From NCBI GenBank assembly GCA_018817865.1, contig JAHITG010000382.1, positions 1 to 7,222 on the forward strand: a DNA stretch of 7,222 bases, in the 5' to 3' direction. Positions within the stretch are counted from its first letter, which is position 1. Each line of letters begins with the position of its first letter. This DNA is from Spirochaetota bacterium (GTDB taxonomy: Bacteria; Spirochaetota; JAHITG01). A program made the translations under genes and the position numbers. The notes under the pieces are model-generated. The model made no database searches and was not told where the DNA came from. It worked only from the letters and a program-made list of their open reading frames with translations. This document shows, piece by piece, positions 1-6,264 of the stretch.

Positions 1-58
1 AAAAAAGGTAAGGAGAAACTTTAAAATGTATTTTTCAATTCATTTTAAAATTTCTTGA

Positions 59-84
59 CCAATACTTTTTTAAAAATGCATTGG
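59..84 (-). terminator. possible weak hairpin terminator after the DUF2148 gene
   Basis: Arms CCAATAC (59-65) and GCATTGG (78-84) pair over seven positions when read on the minus strand, one of them a G-U wobble; on the plus strand that position is an A-C mismatch. The loop is a T-run facing an A-run, which could extend the stem. The minus transcript continues with TCAAGAAATTTT rather than a clean U-tract, so termination is uncertain. It lies about 95 bases after the stop codon of the last gene in the operon. Confidence 0.22.
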
Positions 85-147
85 GAGTTATTAATAATTT
101 TTTTTATAGTTATATATTTTGTAATTTTAAATAAAGGAGCTGTTTTA

Positions 148-171
148 CTCTGAGACTCTGTGTCTCTGTGG
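148..171. repeat. tandem octamer repeat, CTCTGNGN x3
   Basis: Three adjacent 8-base units read CTCTGAGA (148-155), CTCTGTGT (156-163) and CTCTGTGG (164-171). On the minus strand this reads CCACAGAGACACAGAG followed by TCTCAGAG, starting nine bases after the stop codon of the DUF2148 gene. From memory, CACAGAG-type repeats of this kind occur dispersed in intergenic DNA of many unrelated bacteria; that link is recollection, not a search. The units also form a small hairpin, GAGAC/GTCTC with a five-base loop. Confidence 0.6.
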
Positions 172-179
172 TATTTTTC

Positions 180-695
180 TTATTTGCGGTCGAAGAAGAT
201 GTTCTTATGATTGTAGCTTAAAGGAATGCCCATTATAATGTCATACTCCTTTTCAAAGAAACCCATGTTTTTTGCAGTGAATCCGATCGTGTACATGATC
301 CTGTTGTCGATCTTCATTTGAGAAGCGGATGAGACAAGAGATCCCAGAGCGATCCCGAGGTCTGTAAGGTTAAAGATGCATAATCCATTTTTTTCTTTAC
401 TTTCATTGCAGTCTTTATGCCGGCACATGCCGCAATCCAGCCCGATATGCAGGGTTTTGACACCAATAAGGATAACGGCTTGAGCCTTTTTAAGATTTAT
501 TGAATCCCTCTGAAAGGCTGTTTTTTCATTCTTCTGCATTTCATCTGCGATCCTGTCTTTATCTTTATCTGTAAGTACGATCGTTTGGAGGGTATTGATC
601 CCCTTGGATTTAGGTGCCGTTTTAATGGCGCCTGCTAAAAGGGATAGCGCATATTTTATTCCCTCATTTTCCAATTCCTCTTCATGATAGAGCAT
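180..695 (-). CDS. DUF2148 domain protein (ferredoxin-like cysteine motif)
   Basis: This 171-residue protein matches the DUF2148 family, often annotated 'ferredoxin domain-containing protein'. Family marks visible are TAPKSKG at residues 26-32, the segment AVILIGV (73-79), and four cysteines at 88, 91, 96 and 106 (C-x2-C-x4-C-x9-C), followed by DLGIALGSLVSSA (112-124). The cysteines could bind an iron-sulfur cluster or other metal, but no biochemical role is established to my knowledge. There is no signal peptide or membrane segment, so it should be cytoplasmic. The ATG has GGGGAG about ten bases upstream and AAGG two bases upstream. It starts 23 bases after the PBP stop with no terminator between, so the two genes are probably cotranscribed. 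Why it sits beside a cell-wall enzyme is not clear. The family call is firm; the function is unknown. Confidence 0.88.
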   Translation of the reverse strand: MLYHEEELENEGIKYALSLLAGAIKTAPKSKGINTLQTIVLTDKDKDRIADEMQKNEKTAFQRDSINLKKAQAVILIGVKTLHIGLDCGMCRHKDCNESKEKNGLCIFNLTDLGIALGSLVSSASQMKIDNRIMYTIGFTAKNMGFFEKEYDIIMGIPLSYNHKNIFFDRK

Positions 696-718
696 GACCT
701 TCTCTCTCCCCTTTCGGG

Positions 719-3163
719 TTATTTCAATTTTGTTTTATTCAATTTTAAACCTTTGAATTGCAGCTGCAGTTTCTCTTTCTTTTCATCTCTTTGTTTGTTC
801 AGGAGCTCATCTATCTTTGTTGGATCCATGTCATATTGCTTGTATCCATCCTTACATTCAATACAGGTTTCCGTTGGTCCGGTCCCTTTCAGGAAATATT
901 CTTCCCCTACATCCTTACAGTAATTTGAGGGAAACTTCCCGGAATCCCTGCAGATCGTTATGGTCTCTATCCCCTCAGGCATGTTGAATTTTGGAGCATA
1001 GCGGTTCTTAAATGCATTTTTCATGAAGTTCATCCATATAGGTGCGGCAACATGGCCTCCATCCTGGCTTAATCCCAGTGAGATAGAGGGATCATCAAAG
1101 CCTACCCAGACAGCTGTGGCCAGTTTCCTGTTGTAGCCTACGAACCATGTATCTTTCCAGTTATCCGTTGTTCCGGTTTTTCCGGCGGACTCAAGGAAGT
1201 AGTTTTGCTGAATAGCAGCATTCCAGGCCGTACCTCCGGATTTCAGAACACTGGTGAGCATTTGAGTGATCAGAAAAGTGATCTGGGGAGTGATGATCTG
1301 AGATTTATATTTTCTTTGTACTTTTACTTCATAATTTTTAACCATGTTGTTGTTTCTGTCCTTTATGTATCTGATGGAGTAGGGTATGACATCTCTTCCA
1401 TTATTAGCCAGGATAGCAAATGCATTTGCCATCTGCAGCGGGGTAACGCTGGCAGTCCCTAAAGCAAGGGAGAGGTCATTTGGCAGGTACTTGACCTGTT
1501 CCTTATAATCATAAATATGAAGCATACGTGAAGCTAATGTATGAACTTCTTCAACACTGATATCATCAGCCAGTTTTACAGAGATAATATTAATCGATCT
1601 CATTAATGCTTTTCGTAATGTAACAAGGCCGTAATACTTCCCGCTGTAATTGTTGGGTATCCATTCATTTCCTTCCTTATCTATATATAAAATAGGTTCA
1701 TCAATAAAGGTTGTGGCGGGTGTATATTTTCCCGTGTCCAGAGCAGCGATATAAACAAAAGGTTTAAAAGCAGATCCGATCTGTCTTCTCGACTGAACAG
1801 CCCTGTTCATCTGGTTTTCTGAAGAAAAACCGCTTCCTCCTACCATAGCCGCGATCTGGCCGGTCTGGGGTTCAATAGAGATCAGGGCTCCTTCAACTTT
1901 TTTCCCTTTTAATTTTTTGGTCGTTTTAACCCTGTAATTGTTTATGAATTTTTGTACATCATCCAGACCGAATAAAAGAGAAACCATATCCATATTATCA
2001 ACAATATTCTTTTTAAAAACATTATTGAATCGGTTGATCTCTTTTAGATTACTTAACTGGTTTATTTTAGAATAATCCAGCATTAACCCGAACAGGGATA
2101 TAAGATCCGTAAAATTTTTATCAAAGTGTTTTTTAATAATGTTAATGGAGTTATAATAAAGTTCATTCTGCTCTTTCAGTTTGGAAAACATAGCTTCCTG
2201 GGCAGCGGTCTGATAATCGAGATCCAGGGTAGTGTATATCTTTAAGCCCTCTTCATAAATAGTGGATGTTCCGAATTCTTCTTCCACTTTTTGTCTTATA
2301 TATTCAGTAAAATAAGGGGCTTTATCTAGCCTTGTTTTCCAGAGGGAAATATTGGGTGATATTATTTTTGATTGGTAGGACCTCCAGAAATCGTAATAGG
2401 ATTCTTTAGCTTCCTTCTTCTCAATAATACCGCTGGAGGCCATGTTCTTGAATACTTTCCAGTGTCTTTTCATGGAGAGGACAGGATTTCTTAACGGTGA
2501 GTACTTATTTGGTGCTGCGGGAAGTCCAGCCAGGAGTGTTCCTTCAGCAAGTGTCAATTTATCTGTTGGTTTATCAAAGTAGAGTTTAGCTGCCGCTTCA
2601 ATACCATAAGCACCGTGGCCGAAATACATTTCATTAAAGTAAAATTCCAGGATCTCTTCTTTTGTGTATATCTTCTCCATTTGAAGAGCATACCAGACTT
2701 CTTTTATCTTGCGGAAATAGGACCGTTTTCTAGAAGTAAAGAGTGTCTTTGACAATTGCTGGGTCAGGGTGCTTCCCCCTTCTTTTATGTAACCCGAAAG
2801 GATGTTAACTATAAAGGCTCTGATAATACCCTGAAAATTGATCCCTTTATGTGTATAGAAACTCTGGTCCTCCACGGCGATCAGGGCTTCTATAAAATGT
2901 CTGGGTACAAGATCTATGGAAATGATCTTTCTCTGTTCGATAAAATATTCACTGATCAGCCTGCCATTGATATCATAAAGCTTGGTGGGGATTGACGGGC
3001 GATAATCTTCCAGTTCTTTGATTCCGGTCAAATTCTTCAGTGAATAATACATAAAACCTAAGGTCGATCCCAGTATTAGGGAATAGACAAGCAGCATAAC
3101 CAGAAGAGACTTTTCAATGTTCTGCAATGTCAGATAGTGTTTGATCTTTTCGATTACAGTCAT
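719..3163 (-). CDS. mrcA: class A penicillin-binding protein (PBP1A type)
   Basis: This 814-residue bifunctional enzyme polymerises lipid II into glycan strands and crosslinks the stem peptides in the periplasm. A single membrane anchor lies at about residues 18-42 after a short basic N-terminus. The GT51 glycosyltransferase domain follows, with EDQSFYTHKG (98-107; Glu98 the expected catalytic residue), GGSTLTQQ (129-136) and the EILEFYFNEMYFGHGAYG block (170-187). After a mostly helical insertion (about 325-415) comes the transpeptidase domain: SAFK (464-467, Ser464 nucleophile), SIN (523-525) and KTGT (662-665). All catalytic motifs are intact. The tail (about 735-814) has two cysteine pairs (738/749 and 767/770) and ends in a lysine-rich segment. 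The gene is full length for the family. The ATG at 3163 has no SD; it is chosen because it precedes the basic segment and membrane anchor. It heads a probable operon with the DUF2148 gene. Confidence 0.95.
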   Translation of the reverse strand: MTVIEKIKHYLTLQNIEKSLLVMLLVYSLILGSTLGFMYYSLKNLTGIKELEDYRPSIPTKLYDINGRLISEYFIEQRKIISIDLVPRHFIEALIAVEDQSFYTHKGINFQGIIRAFIVNILSGYIKEGGSTLTQQLSKTLFTSRKRSYFRKIKEVWYALQMEKIYTKEEILEFYFNEMYFGHGAYGIEAAAKLYFDKPTDKLTLAEGTLLAGLPAAPNKYSPLRNPVLSMKRHWKVFKNMASSGIIEKKEAKESYYDFWRSYQSKIISPNISLWKTRLDKAPYFTEYIRQKVEEEFGTSTIYEEGLKIYTTLDLDYQTAAQEAMFSKLKEQNELYYNSINIIKKHFDKNFTDLISLFGLMLDYSKINQLSNLKEINRFNNVFKKNIVDNMDMVSLLFGLDDVQKFINNYRVKTTKKLKGKKVEGALISIEPQTGQIAAMVGGSGFSSENQMNRAVQSRRQIGSAFKPFVYIAALDTGKYTPATTFIDEPILYIDKEGNEWIPNNYSGKYYGLVTLRKALMRSINIISVKLADDISVEEVHTLASRMLHIYDYKEQVKYLPNDLSLALGTASVTPLQMANAFAILANNGRDVIPYSIRYIKDRNNNMVKNYEVKVQRKYKSQIITPQITFLITQMLTSVLKSGGTAWNAAIQQNYFLESAGKTGTTDNWKDTWFVGYNRKLATAVWVGFDDPSISLGLSQDGGHVAAPIWMNFMKNAFKNRYAPKFNMPEGIETITICRDSGKFPSNYCKDVGEEYFLKGTGPTETCIECKDGYKQYDMDPTKIDELLNKQRDEKKEKLQLQFKGLKLNKTKLK

Positions 3164-3169
3164 AAAATT

Positions 3170-3198
3170 AAACTAATGTAATAAAAATTAAATGTCAA
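3170..3198 (-). promoter_or_regulatory. predicted promoter of the PBP-DUF2148 operon
   Basis: A perfect -35 TTGACA (3193-3198) is followed after 17 bases by TAGTTT (3170-3175), a weak -10 matching only the first two and last bases of TATAAT. Only six bases separate this -10 from the ATG, so the predicted start of transcription falls on or next to the first base of the start codon. This fits the absence of an SD. It lies between the terminator of gene A and the PBP gene, where a promoter is expected. Confidence 0.5.
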
Positions 3199-3241
3199 GT
3201 CCACTACTTCTTTAAAAAGAATTAATAGAAAGGGGACCTTT

Positions 3242-3286
3242 AAAAAAAAGCGGTATATGACCCTTTGATCATACACCGCTTTTTTT
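3242..3286 (-). terminator. intrinsic terminator of gene A
   Basis: Twelve-base arms at 3249-3260 and 3269-3280 (AGCGGTATATGA and TCATACACCGCT) enclose an eight-base loop. On the minus strand all twelve positions pair, one as a G-U wobble; on the plus strand that position is an A-C mismatch, so the structure is tuned to minus-strand transcripts. An eight-base U-tract follows the stem in the minus direction (A-run 3242-3249). It begins about 20 bases after the gene A stop and separates it from the PBP promoter. Confidence 0.9.
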
Positions 3287-3305
3287 ATCATTAGTATTGA
3301 TGATA

Positions 3306-3929
3306 TTATTTAACTTTATCAGTATAGAAGACTTCATCAAAATAGAAAGTACATCCGTCAGGATTGTCATTTGCTGTAAAGACAACACAGAAACCTCCGC
3401 CAATATAGGAGAGATCCAGATCTGTCAGATCGATCTCATATAATTTCCATTTTTTTGTTAATTCGATCGGTCCGGTTGAAGCGGAATCCGAATCTGAATA
3501 CTGGCCGGTGATACCTCCGAATTTAACTTCCATGATCTCACCGCCTTTCTCTCCTTTAGCATAAAAAAGGATCTTCTTTGCACCTGTCAGATCAAATCCG
3601 CCTTTCTGAGTCCCCCAGTTATTAGCCGGGTTCTGCCAGTAAATGCCGGCCCAGCCTGCGCCCTGCTTTTTTTCGGCACTGTATATGATCTTCATGCATG
3701 TCTTGCCTTTTTTAGGGTCTGTTTTATGATTATCCTGGATCTTTATATCCCCATGATCCCCCATCCAACCACTGGGGATGTAGTTGTTCAGTTTACTTCG
3801 AAAATCATCGTAAATATAAAATGGGAATTTTTTTACTTTCGTGCCTTTTAATGCATCTTCGTCCATAGCTGATAAGGCTGATGAGCCCAGGACTGATAAC
3901 ATCAGACTTAACAAAATAATCTTTTTCAT
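3306..3929 (-). CDS. secreted jelly-roll-like paralogue A
   Basis: Gene A encodes 207 residues: a Sec signal peptide (about 1-21, ending LSA) and one domain. Motifs in order are FPFYIY (35-40), PSGWMGD (52-58), GWAGIYWQNP (92-101), NNWG (103-106), GGFDL (110-114), FYAKGEKG (122-129), GGITG (138-142), WKLYEIDL (161-168), GGGF (177-180), NPDGC (189-193) and FDEVFYTD (197-204). Alternating beta-strand character and the closing FDEVxY strand suggest a galactose-binding-like beta-sandwich, common in carbohydrate-binding modules; this is inference and the ligand is unknown. It aligns without gaps to gene B at about two thirds identity by eye. An in-frame ATG lies 39 bases upstream (3968), but the ATG at 3929 has AGAGGTG (3935-3941) at good distance and begins the signal peptide directly. 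There is no lipobox, so it is probably periplasmic, surface or released. It seems to be a single-gene unit with its own promoter and terminator. Confidence 0.85.
   Translation of the reverse strand: MKKIILLSLMLSVLGSSALSAMDEDALKGTKVKKFPFYIYDDFRSKLNNYIPSGWMGDHGDIKIQDNHKTDPKKGKTCMKIIYSAEKKQGAGWAGIYWQNPANNWGTQKGGFDLTGAKKILFYAKGEKGGEIMEVKFGGITGQYSDSDSASTGPIELTKKWKLYEIDLTDLDLSYIGGGFCVVFTANDNPDGCTFYFDEVFYTDKVK
3590..3653. repeat. 64-base near-identical patch, copy in gene A
   Basis: This patch matches 4516-4579 in gene B at 63 of 64 positions by eye (only position 3609, A versus G, differs). It encodes the core from WAGIYWQNP to GGFDL. Flanking coding sequence in the two genes differs at many bases, including synonymous sites, so the patch stands out. 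Confidence 0.85.
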
Positions 3930-4043
3930 TTTAACACCTCTAAATAAAATTTTATGTTCCTTATGCATTACATACTTACTATTGTATAAATTAATTATCC
4001 AGTTACCTCCTTGAACAATAATTGTCTCGTTTTACGATAGTAA
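3930..4043 (-). promoter_or_regulatory. leader of gene A with distal SD-like element
   Basis: The predicted transcript has about 110 untranslated bases before the ATG at 3929. AAGGAGGT (4005-4012), a near-perfect anti-16S match, lies about 75 bases upstream of the start, with no usable start codon near it. It sits in the loop of a possible hairpin (AATTAT at 4018-4023 pairing with ATAATT at 3993-3998). Outer arms TTACTAT (4037-4043) and ATAGTAA (3976-3982) could enclose this. The functional SD, AGAGGTG, is at 3935-3941. Pairing by chance is possible in such AT-rich DNA. Confidence 0.4.
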
Positions 4044-4048
4044 TGTAT

Positions 4049-4076
4049 AATATAATATTTATAATTTTATTTTCAA
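4049..4076 (-). promoter_or_regulatory. predicted promoter of gene A
   Basis: On the minus strand TTGAAA (4071-4076) and TATATT (4049-4054) are separated by 16 bases, each one mismatch from the sigma-70 consensus. Predicted transcription start is near 4042. The surrounding AT-rich DNA offers other -10-like hexamers, so the exact placement is uncertain. The 305-base gap between genes A and B otherwise holds only the leader, the 12-bp hairpin next to gene B, and a weak inverted repeat (AAGGAT 4087-4092, ATCCTT 4114-4119). Confidence 0.5.
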
Positions 4077-4161
4077 GTAAAAATTTAAGGATTTTTTTTA
4101 ATGGTTTTATATGATCCTTTTAGGGAAGAATAAGAAGGAAATCTTCAGTATTTCAGTATTA

Positions 4162-4210
4162 CAGAGGTTCTCCGGAATCTTATTCTAATAATGAATCAGG
4201 AGAACCTCTG
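4162..4210. terminator. 12-bp hairpin after gene B, terminator-like but no U-tract
   Basis: Perfect 12-base arms, CAGAGGTTCTCC (4162-4173) and GGAGAACCTCTG (4199-4210), enclose a 25-base loop. It begins about 24 bases after the gene B stop codon, where a terminator is expected. The minus transcript continues TAATACTGAAATACTG, without a U-tract, so it may be a 3' stabilising structure or need a termination factor. No U-tract follows on the plus strand either. Confidence 0.5.
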
Positions 4211-4234
4211 CAAAAGGGGCATTAGAAAATACAA

Positions 4235-4855
4235 TTATTTTTGATCGGAATAAAGGATCTCATCCAGATATAATGTACAGCCGTCAGGATTATCATCAGC
4301 TGTAAAGATCACACAGAGACCTCCGCCTACATAAGAAAGGTCATGGTCTGACAGGTCAATGGTGTAAAGTTTCCATTCATCTGTCAGGACGATCTTTCCG
4401 GATGTCTCCGAGTCCGAATCAGAGTACCGTCCGGTGATCCCTCCCATCTTTACTTCAACTACTTCACTCCCTTTTTCACCTCGTGCGTAGAATTGAAGGC
4501 TCTTTGCTTTTCGAAGATCAAATCCGCCTTTCTGGGTCCCCCAGTTATTAGCCGGGTTCTGCCAGTAAATGCCGGCCCATGACTGGCCTTGTTTTCCTTC
4601 AGCGGTATATTTGATCTGGATGGCTGTTGTTCCGCCTTTTGCGTTCTTTTTGTAGTTTTGTTTTACTTTTAGATCGCCGTGATCACCCATCCATCCGCTT
4701 GGAAAATAATGGTTTGATTTGCTTTTAAACTCAGTAAAGATGTAAAAAGGGAAATTTGTTACTGCTTTTCCTTTTTCTGACCCGCTTTCTTCAGCATAAA
4801 GAGAGAGAGAAAGAGTAAATATTATTGTTAAACTTATGATCAAATACTTTTTCAT
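4235..4855 (-). CDS. secreted jelly-roll-like paralogue B
   Basis: Gene B encodes 206 residues: a signal peptide (about 1-21, ending LYA before EESG) and the same single domain as gene A, aligned without gaps. Motifs are FPFYIF (35-40), PSGWMGD (52-58), WAGIYWQNP (93-101), GGFDL (110-114), FYARGEKG (122-129), GGITG (138-142), WKLYTIDL (161-168), NPDGC (189-193) and LDEILYSD (197-204). The role is presumed extracytoplasmic binding or structural; no catalytic motif was recognised. The start is well supported by GAGGAGG (4864-4870) and by the hydrophobic signal peptide immediately after it. Gene C ends 116 bases upstream with no hairpin between, so C and B may be cotranscribed; a 12-bp hairpin follows B. 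Its closest relative here is A, with which it shares a nearly identical 64-base patch. Confidence 0.85.
   Translation of the reverse strand: MKKYLIISLTIIFTLSLSLYAEESGSEKGKAVTNFPFYIFTEFKSKSNHYFPSGWMGDHGDLKVKQNYKKNAKGGTTAIQIKYTAEGKQGQSWAGIYWQNPANNWGTQKGGFDLRKAKSLQFYARGEKGSEVVEVKMGGITGRYSDSDSETSGKIVLTDEWKLYTIDLSDHDLSYVGGGLCVIFTADDNPDGCTLYLDEILYSDQK
4516..4579. repeat. 64-base near-identical patch, copy in gene B
   Basis: Counterpart of 3590-3653 in gene A, one difference in 64 bases (position 4535). It begins at GATCAAATCCG and ends at GCCGGCCCA on the plus strand. Genes C and D encode related residues here but with clearly different bases. Confidence 0.85.
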
Positions 4856-4971
4856 TGGTTTTTCCTCCTCTATTATTTGATTGGCATTATATGCCTTGGT
4901 GAAATTTTAATATTTCAATTTTAATATTCAGCACCTCCTTTTGTTAAATTATTAGTATGTACACTTTTAAG
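4856..4971 (-). promoter_or_regulatory. leader between genes C and B with repeats and distal SD-like element
   Basis: Reading on the minus strand, TTAACAAAAGG (4937-4947) runs into AAGGAGGTG (4932-4940), about 76 bases ahead of the gene B start and with no useful start codon near it. Two direct copies of a 12-base AT element (plus strand AATTTTAATATT at 4903-4914 and 4917-4928) follow. Next comes a palindrome, GGCAT-TAT-ATGCC (4883-4895), which contains TATAAT on the minus strand (4886-4891). No -35 sits at the right distance from that TATAAT. The functional SD of gene B is GAGGAGG at 4864-4870. The repeats and palindrome could be a regulator site; this is inference. Confidence 0.4.
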
Positions 4972-6144
4972 TTATTTCTCTTTTAATGATTCGTTGAGCT
5001 CTTTTATCTGTTCATTAATATAAGCTGAAGTCTTATCCAGAAGCAGGAACAGGTCTTTTCCTGTTGTTCCCCTTTTTTGGTCTGATGCAATAACTGATCC
5101 CGTTAAAATGTCTACTAATTTTATATTGATCAGTATCTGATTTTTAACTTCAACATAACTTCCTCTAATGATTATATCCAATCCCATTATCTTTCCTAAA
5201 ACCTTATCCTCATTTAATGAGTGAAAATTTTCAATTGTCAGGGACAGTGTTTTCAGGTTGTTATCGATGCTTTTTATATCCATTACCGTGATCTCTTTTA
5301 TTTTTGCCAATGATGTTGATACCGCTTCTGAGATCACTTTACTTAAATAATTCAGGTCTTTTGATCTTGAAGTGTTTTCGAATTCCATTACAGCAACTTT
5401 TTTAATCTTTCTGTTACTATTTGTGAAGGAGAGGGTCTGGTGTTGTTCATTGTGTAAAAGAGGTGTATCAGTGTAGAATATTTCATCCAGATATATCGTA
5501 CATCCTTCCGGATTAACGGAACTGGAGAGCATCACACAGAACCCTCTGGAGATATAGGTCAGATCAATATCCGTCAGGTCCAGCTCATATAATTGCCAGT
5601 TGGTCGTGAGGGAGATCAGGCCTGTAGATTTGTTTTCAACCGTATCACTGAAGAATCCCTTTATACCTCCTATTAAGAATTCCGCCTTCTCTCCTCCAAA
5701 TCTTCCGCGGGCATAAAAATAAAGTTTTTTAGCTTTAAAGAGGTTATATCCTCCTTTAACTCCTCCCCAGTTAAAAGCAGGATTTTGCCAGGAGATACTG
5801 ACCCATCCTTTCTGGGATTCCTCTTTTACTGTATATTGGAGTTTAATACAGTATTTACCTTTTTTAGGATTTTTTTGATAGATCCCGTTGACAATAATAT
5901 CAGACCAGTCTCCCATTAAACCGCTTGGAACAAAATGATTGTTTCTGGCCAGTGCGTCATAATAAACGTAGAATGGAAATCCATCAACATTTTTACCCGG
6001 TACATAATTTGATTCTTCATCCTCGTTATTTAATGAATTAAAGCTCGTTCCCTGCATACCCTGTGCACTTTGCGTACTCTGCGGGTACAATCGGTTGCTT
6101 AAAAACAAAAGCAAAAGAAAGATAACGACCTTTAGATTTTTCAT
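4972..6144 (-). CDS. secreted jelly-roll-like paralogue C fused to a CsgG/TolB-N-like domain
   Basis: Gene C encodes 390 residues. A hydrophobic signal peptide (about 1-22) is followed by a polar Q/S/N-rich linker (23-54) and the shared domain at 56-226: FPFYVY (56-61), PSGLMGD (73-79), GWVSISWQNP (113-122), GGYNL (131-135), FYARG (143-147), WQLYELDL (183-190), NPEGC (211-215), LDEIFYTD (219-226). A short linker leads to a second domain (about 247-385) with the pattern of the CsgG/FlgO/TolB-N group: KKVAVMEFEN (248-257), a helix with YLSKVISEAVSTSLA, then GLDIIIRGSY (321-330), ILINIKLVDILTGSVIAS and a final helical tail. Members of that group act at the outer membrane or periplasm, for example in curli secretion or as PBP activators (LpoB). 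No lipobox cysteine is present. The SD AAAAGGAG (6157-6164) lies 12 bases from the ATG. The second domain assignment is by pattern only. Confidence 0.82.
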   Translation of the reverse strand: MKNLKVVIFLLLLFLSNRLYPQSTQSAQGMQGTSFNSLNNEDEESNYVPGKNVDGFPFYVYYDALARNNHFVPSGLMGDWSDIIVNGIYQKNPKKGKYCIKLQYTVKEESQKGWVSISWQNPAFNWGGVKGGYNLFKAKKLYFYARGRFGGEKAEFLIGGIKGFFSDTVENKSTGLISLTTNWQLYELDLTDIDLTYISRGFCVMLSSSVNPEGCTIYLDEIFYTDTPLLHNEQHQTLSFTNSNRKIKKVAVMEFENTSRSKDLNYLSKVISEAVSTSLAKIKEITVMDIKSIDNNLKTLSLTIENFHSLNEDKVLGKIMGLDIIIRGSYVEVKNQILINIKLVDILTGSVIASDQKRGTTGKDLFLLLDKTSAYINEQIKELNESLKEK

Positions 6145-6188
6145 AAATATTTTTTACTCCTTTTGTTAAAATATCCCCAATCATTGGA

Positions 6189-6213
6189 TCTGATCTTAAA
6201 AGATAAGATCAGA
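6189..6213. repeat. 10-bp hairpin upstream of gene C
   Basis: Perfect arms TCTGATCTTA (6189-6198) and TAAGATCAGA (6204-6213) flank a five-base loop, 45 bases before the gene C start codon. Neither strand has a U-tract after it, so it is not a standard terminator; an RNA-processing site, mRNA stabiliser or protein-binding site is possible. Confidence 0.5.
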
Positions 6214-6229
6214 ACGCATTATTGCATAA

Positions 6230-6256
6230 GGGACCGATCTGACCGAAGTTGATCCC
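6230..6256 (-). repeat. hairpin with wobble pair between genes D and C
   Basis: GGGATC and GGTCCC on the minus strand (plus GATCCC at 6251-6256 and GGGACC at 6230-6235) pair over six positions including one G-U; on the plus strand that pair is a C-A mismatch, favouring a minus-strand RNA. Inside is a direct repeat GACCGA (6232-6237 and 6241-6246). Together with its neighbours it makes three hairpins in about 100 bases. Confidence 0.35.
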
Positions 6257-6264
6257 TCGTAAAA

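Larger units (their letters stand above)
1..179. other. AT-rich non-coding left edge
   Basis: This stretch downstream of the DUF2148 gene has no supportable gene. It contains a tandem octamer repeat (148-171), an inverted repeat at 59-84, and another perfect 9-base inverted repeat (TTTAAAATG at 20-28, CATTTTAAA at 41-49, 12-base loop). A plus-strand AAGGAG at 10-15 precedes an ATG at 26, but that frame stops after ten codons. No convincing promoter was found on either strand. It is probably the 3' flank of the PBP operon and may extend into an intergenic region beyond the window. Confidence 0.6.

Noticed and set aside
26..58. Ten-codon plus-strand frame after AAGGAG
   Set aside because: Too short, in A/T-rich DNA where such matches arise by chance, with no promoter or neighbour to support it.
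684..923. Plus-strand open frame of 79 codons
   Set aside because: It lies antisense over the PBP gene end, with biased Ser/Phe composition and no family resemblance.
1205..1462. Plus-strand open frame of 85 codons
   Set aside because: It lies antisense inside the conserved transpeptidase domain of the PBP, which fully explains the sequence.
2756..2995. Plus-strand open frame of 79 codons
   Set aside because: It lies antisense within the GT51 domain, with no independent evidence of coding.
3930..3968. N-terminal extension of gene A to the ATG at 3968
   Set aside because: The upstream ATG lacks a close SD and would put 13 charged residues before the signal peptide; the ATG at 3929 has AGAGGTG and matches the starts of its paralogues.
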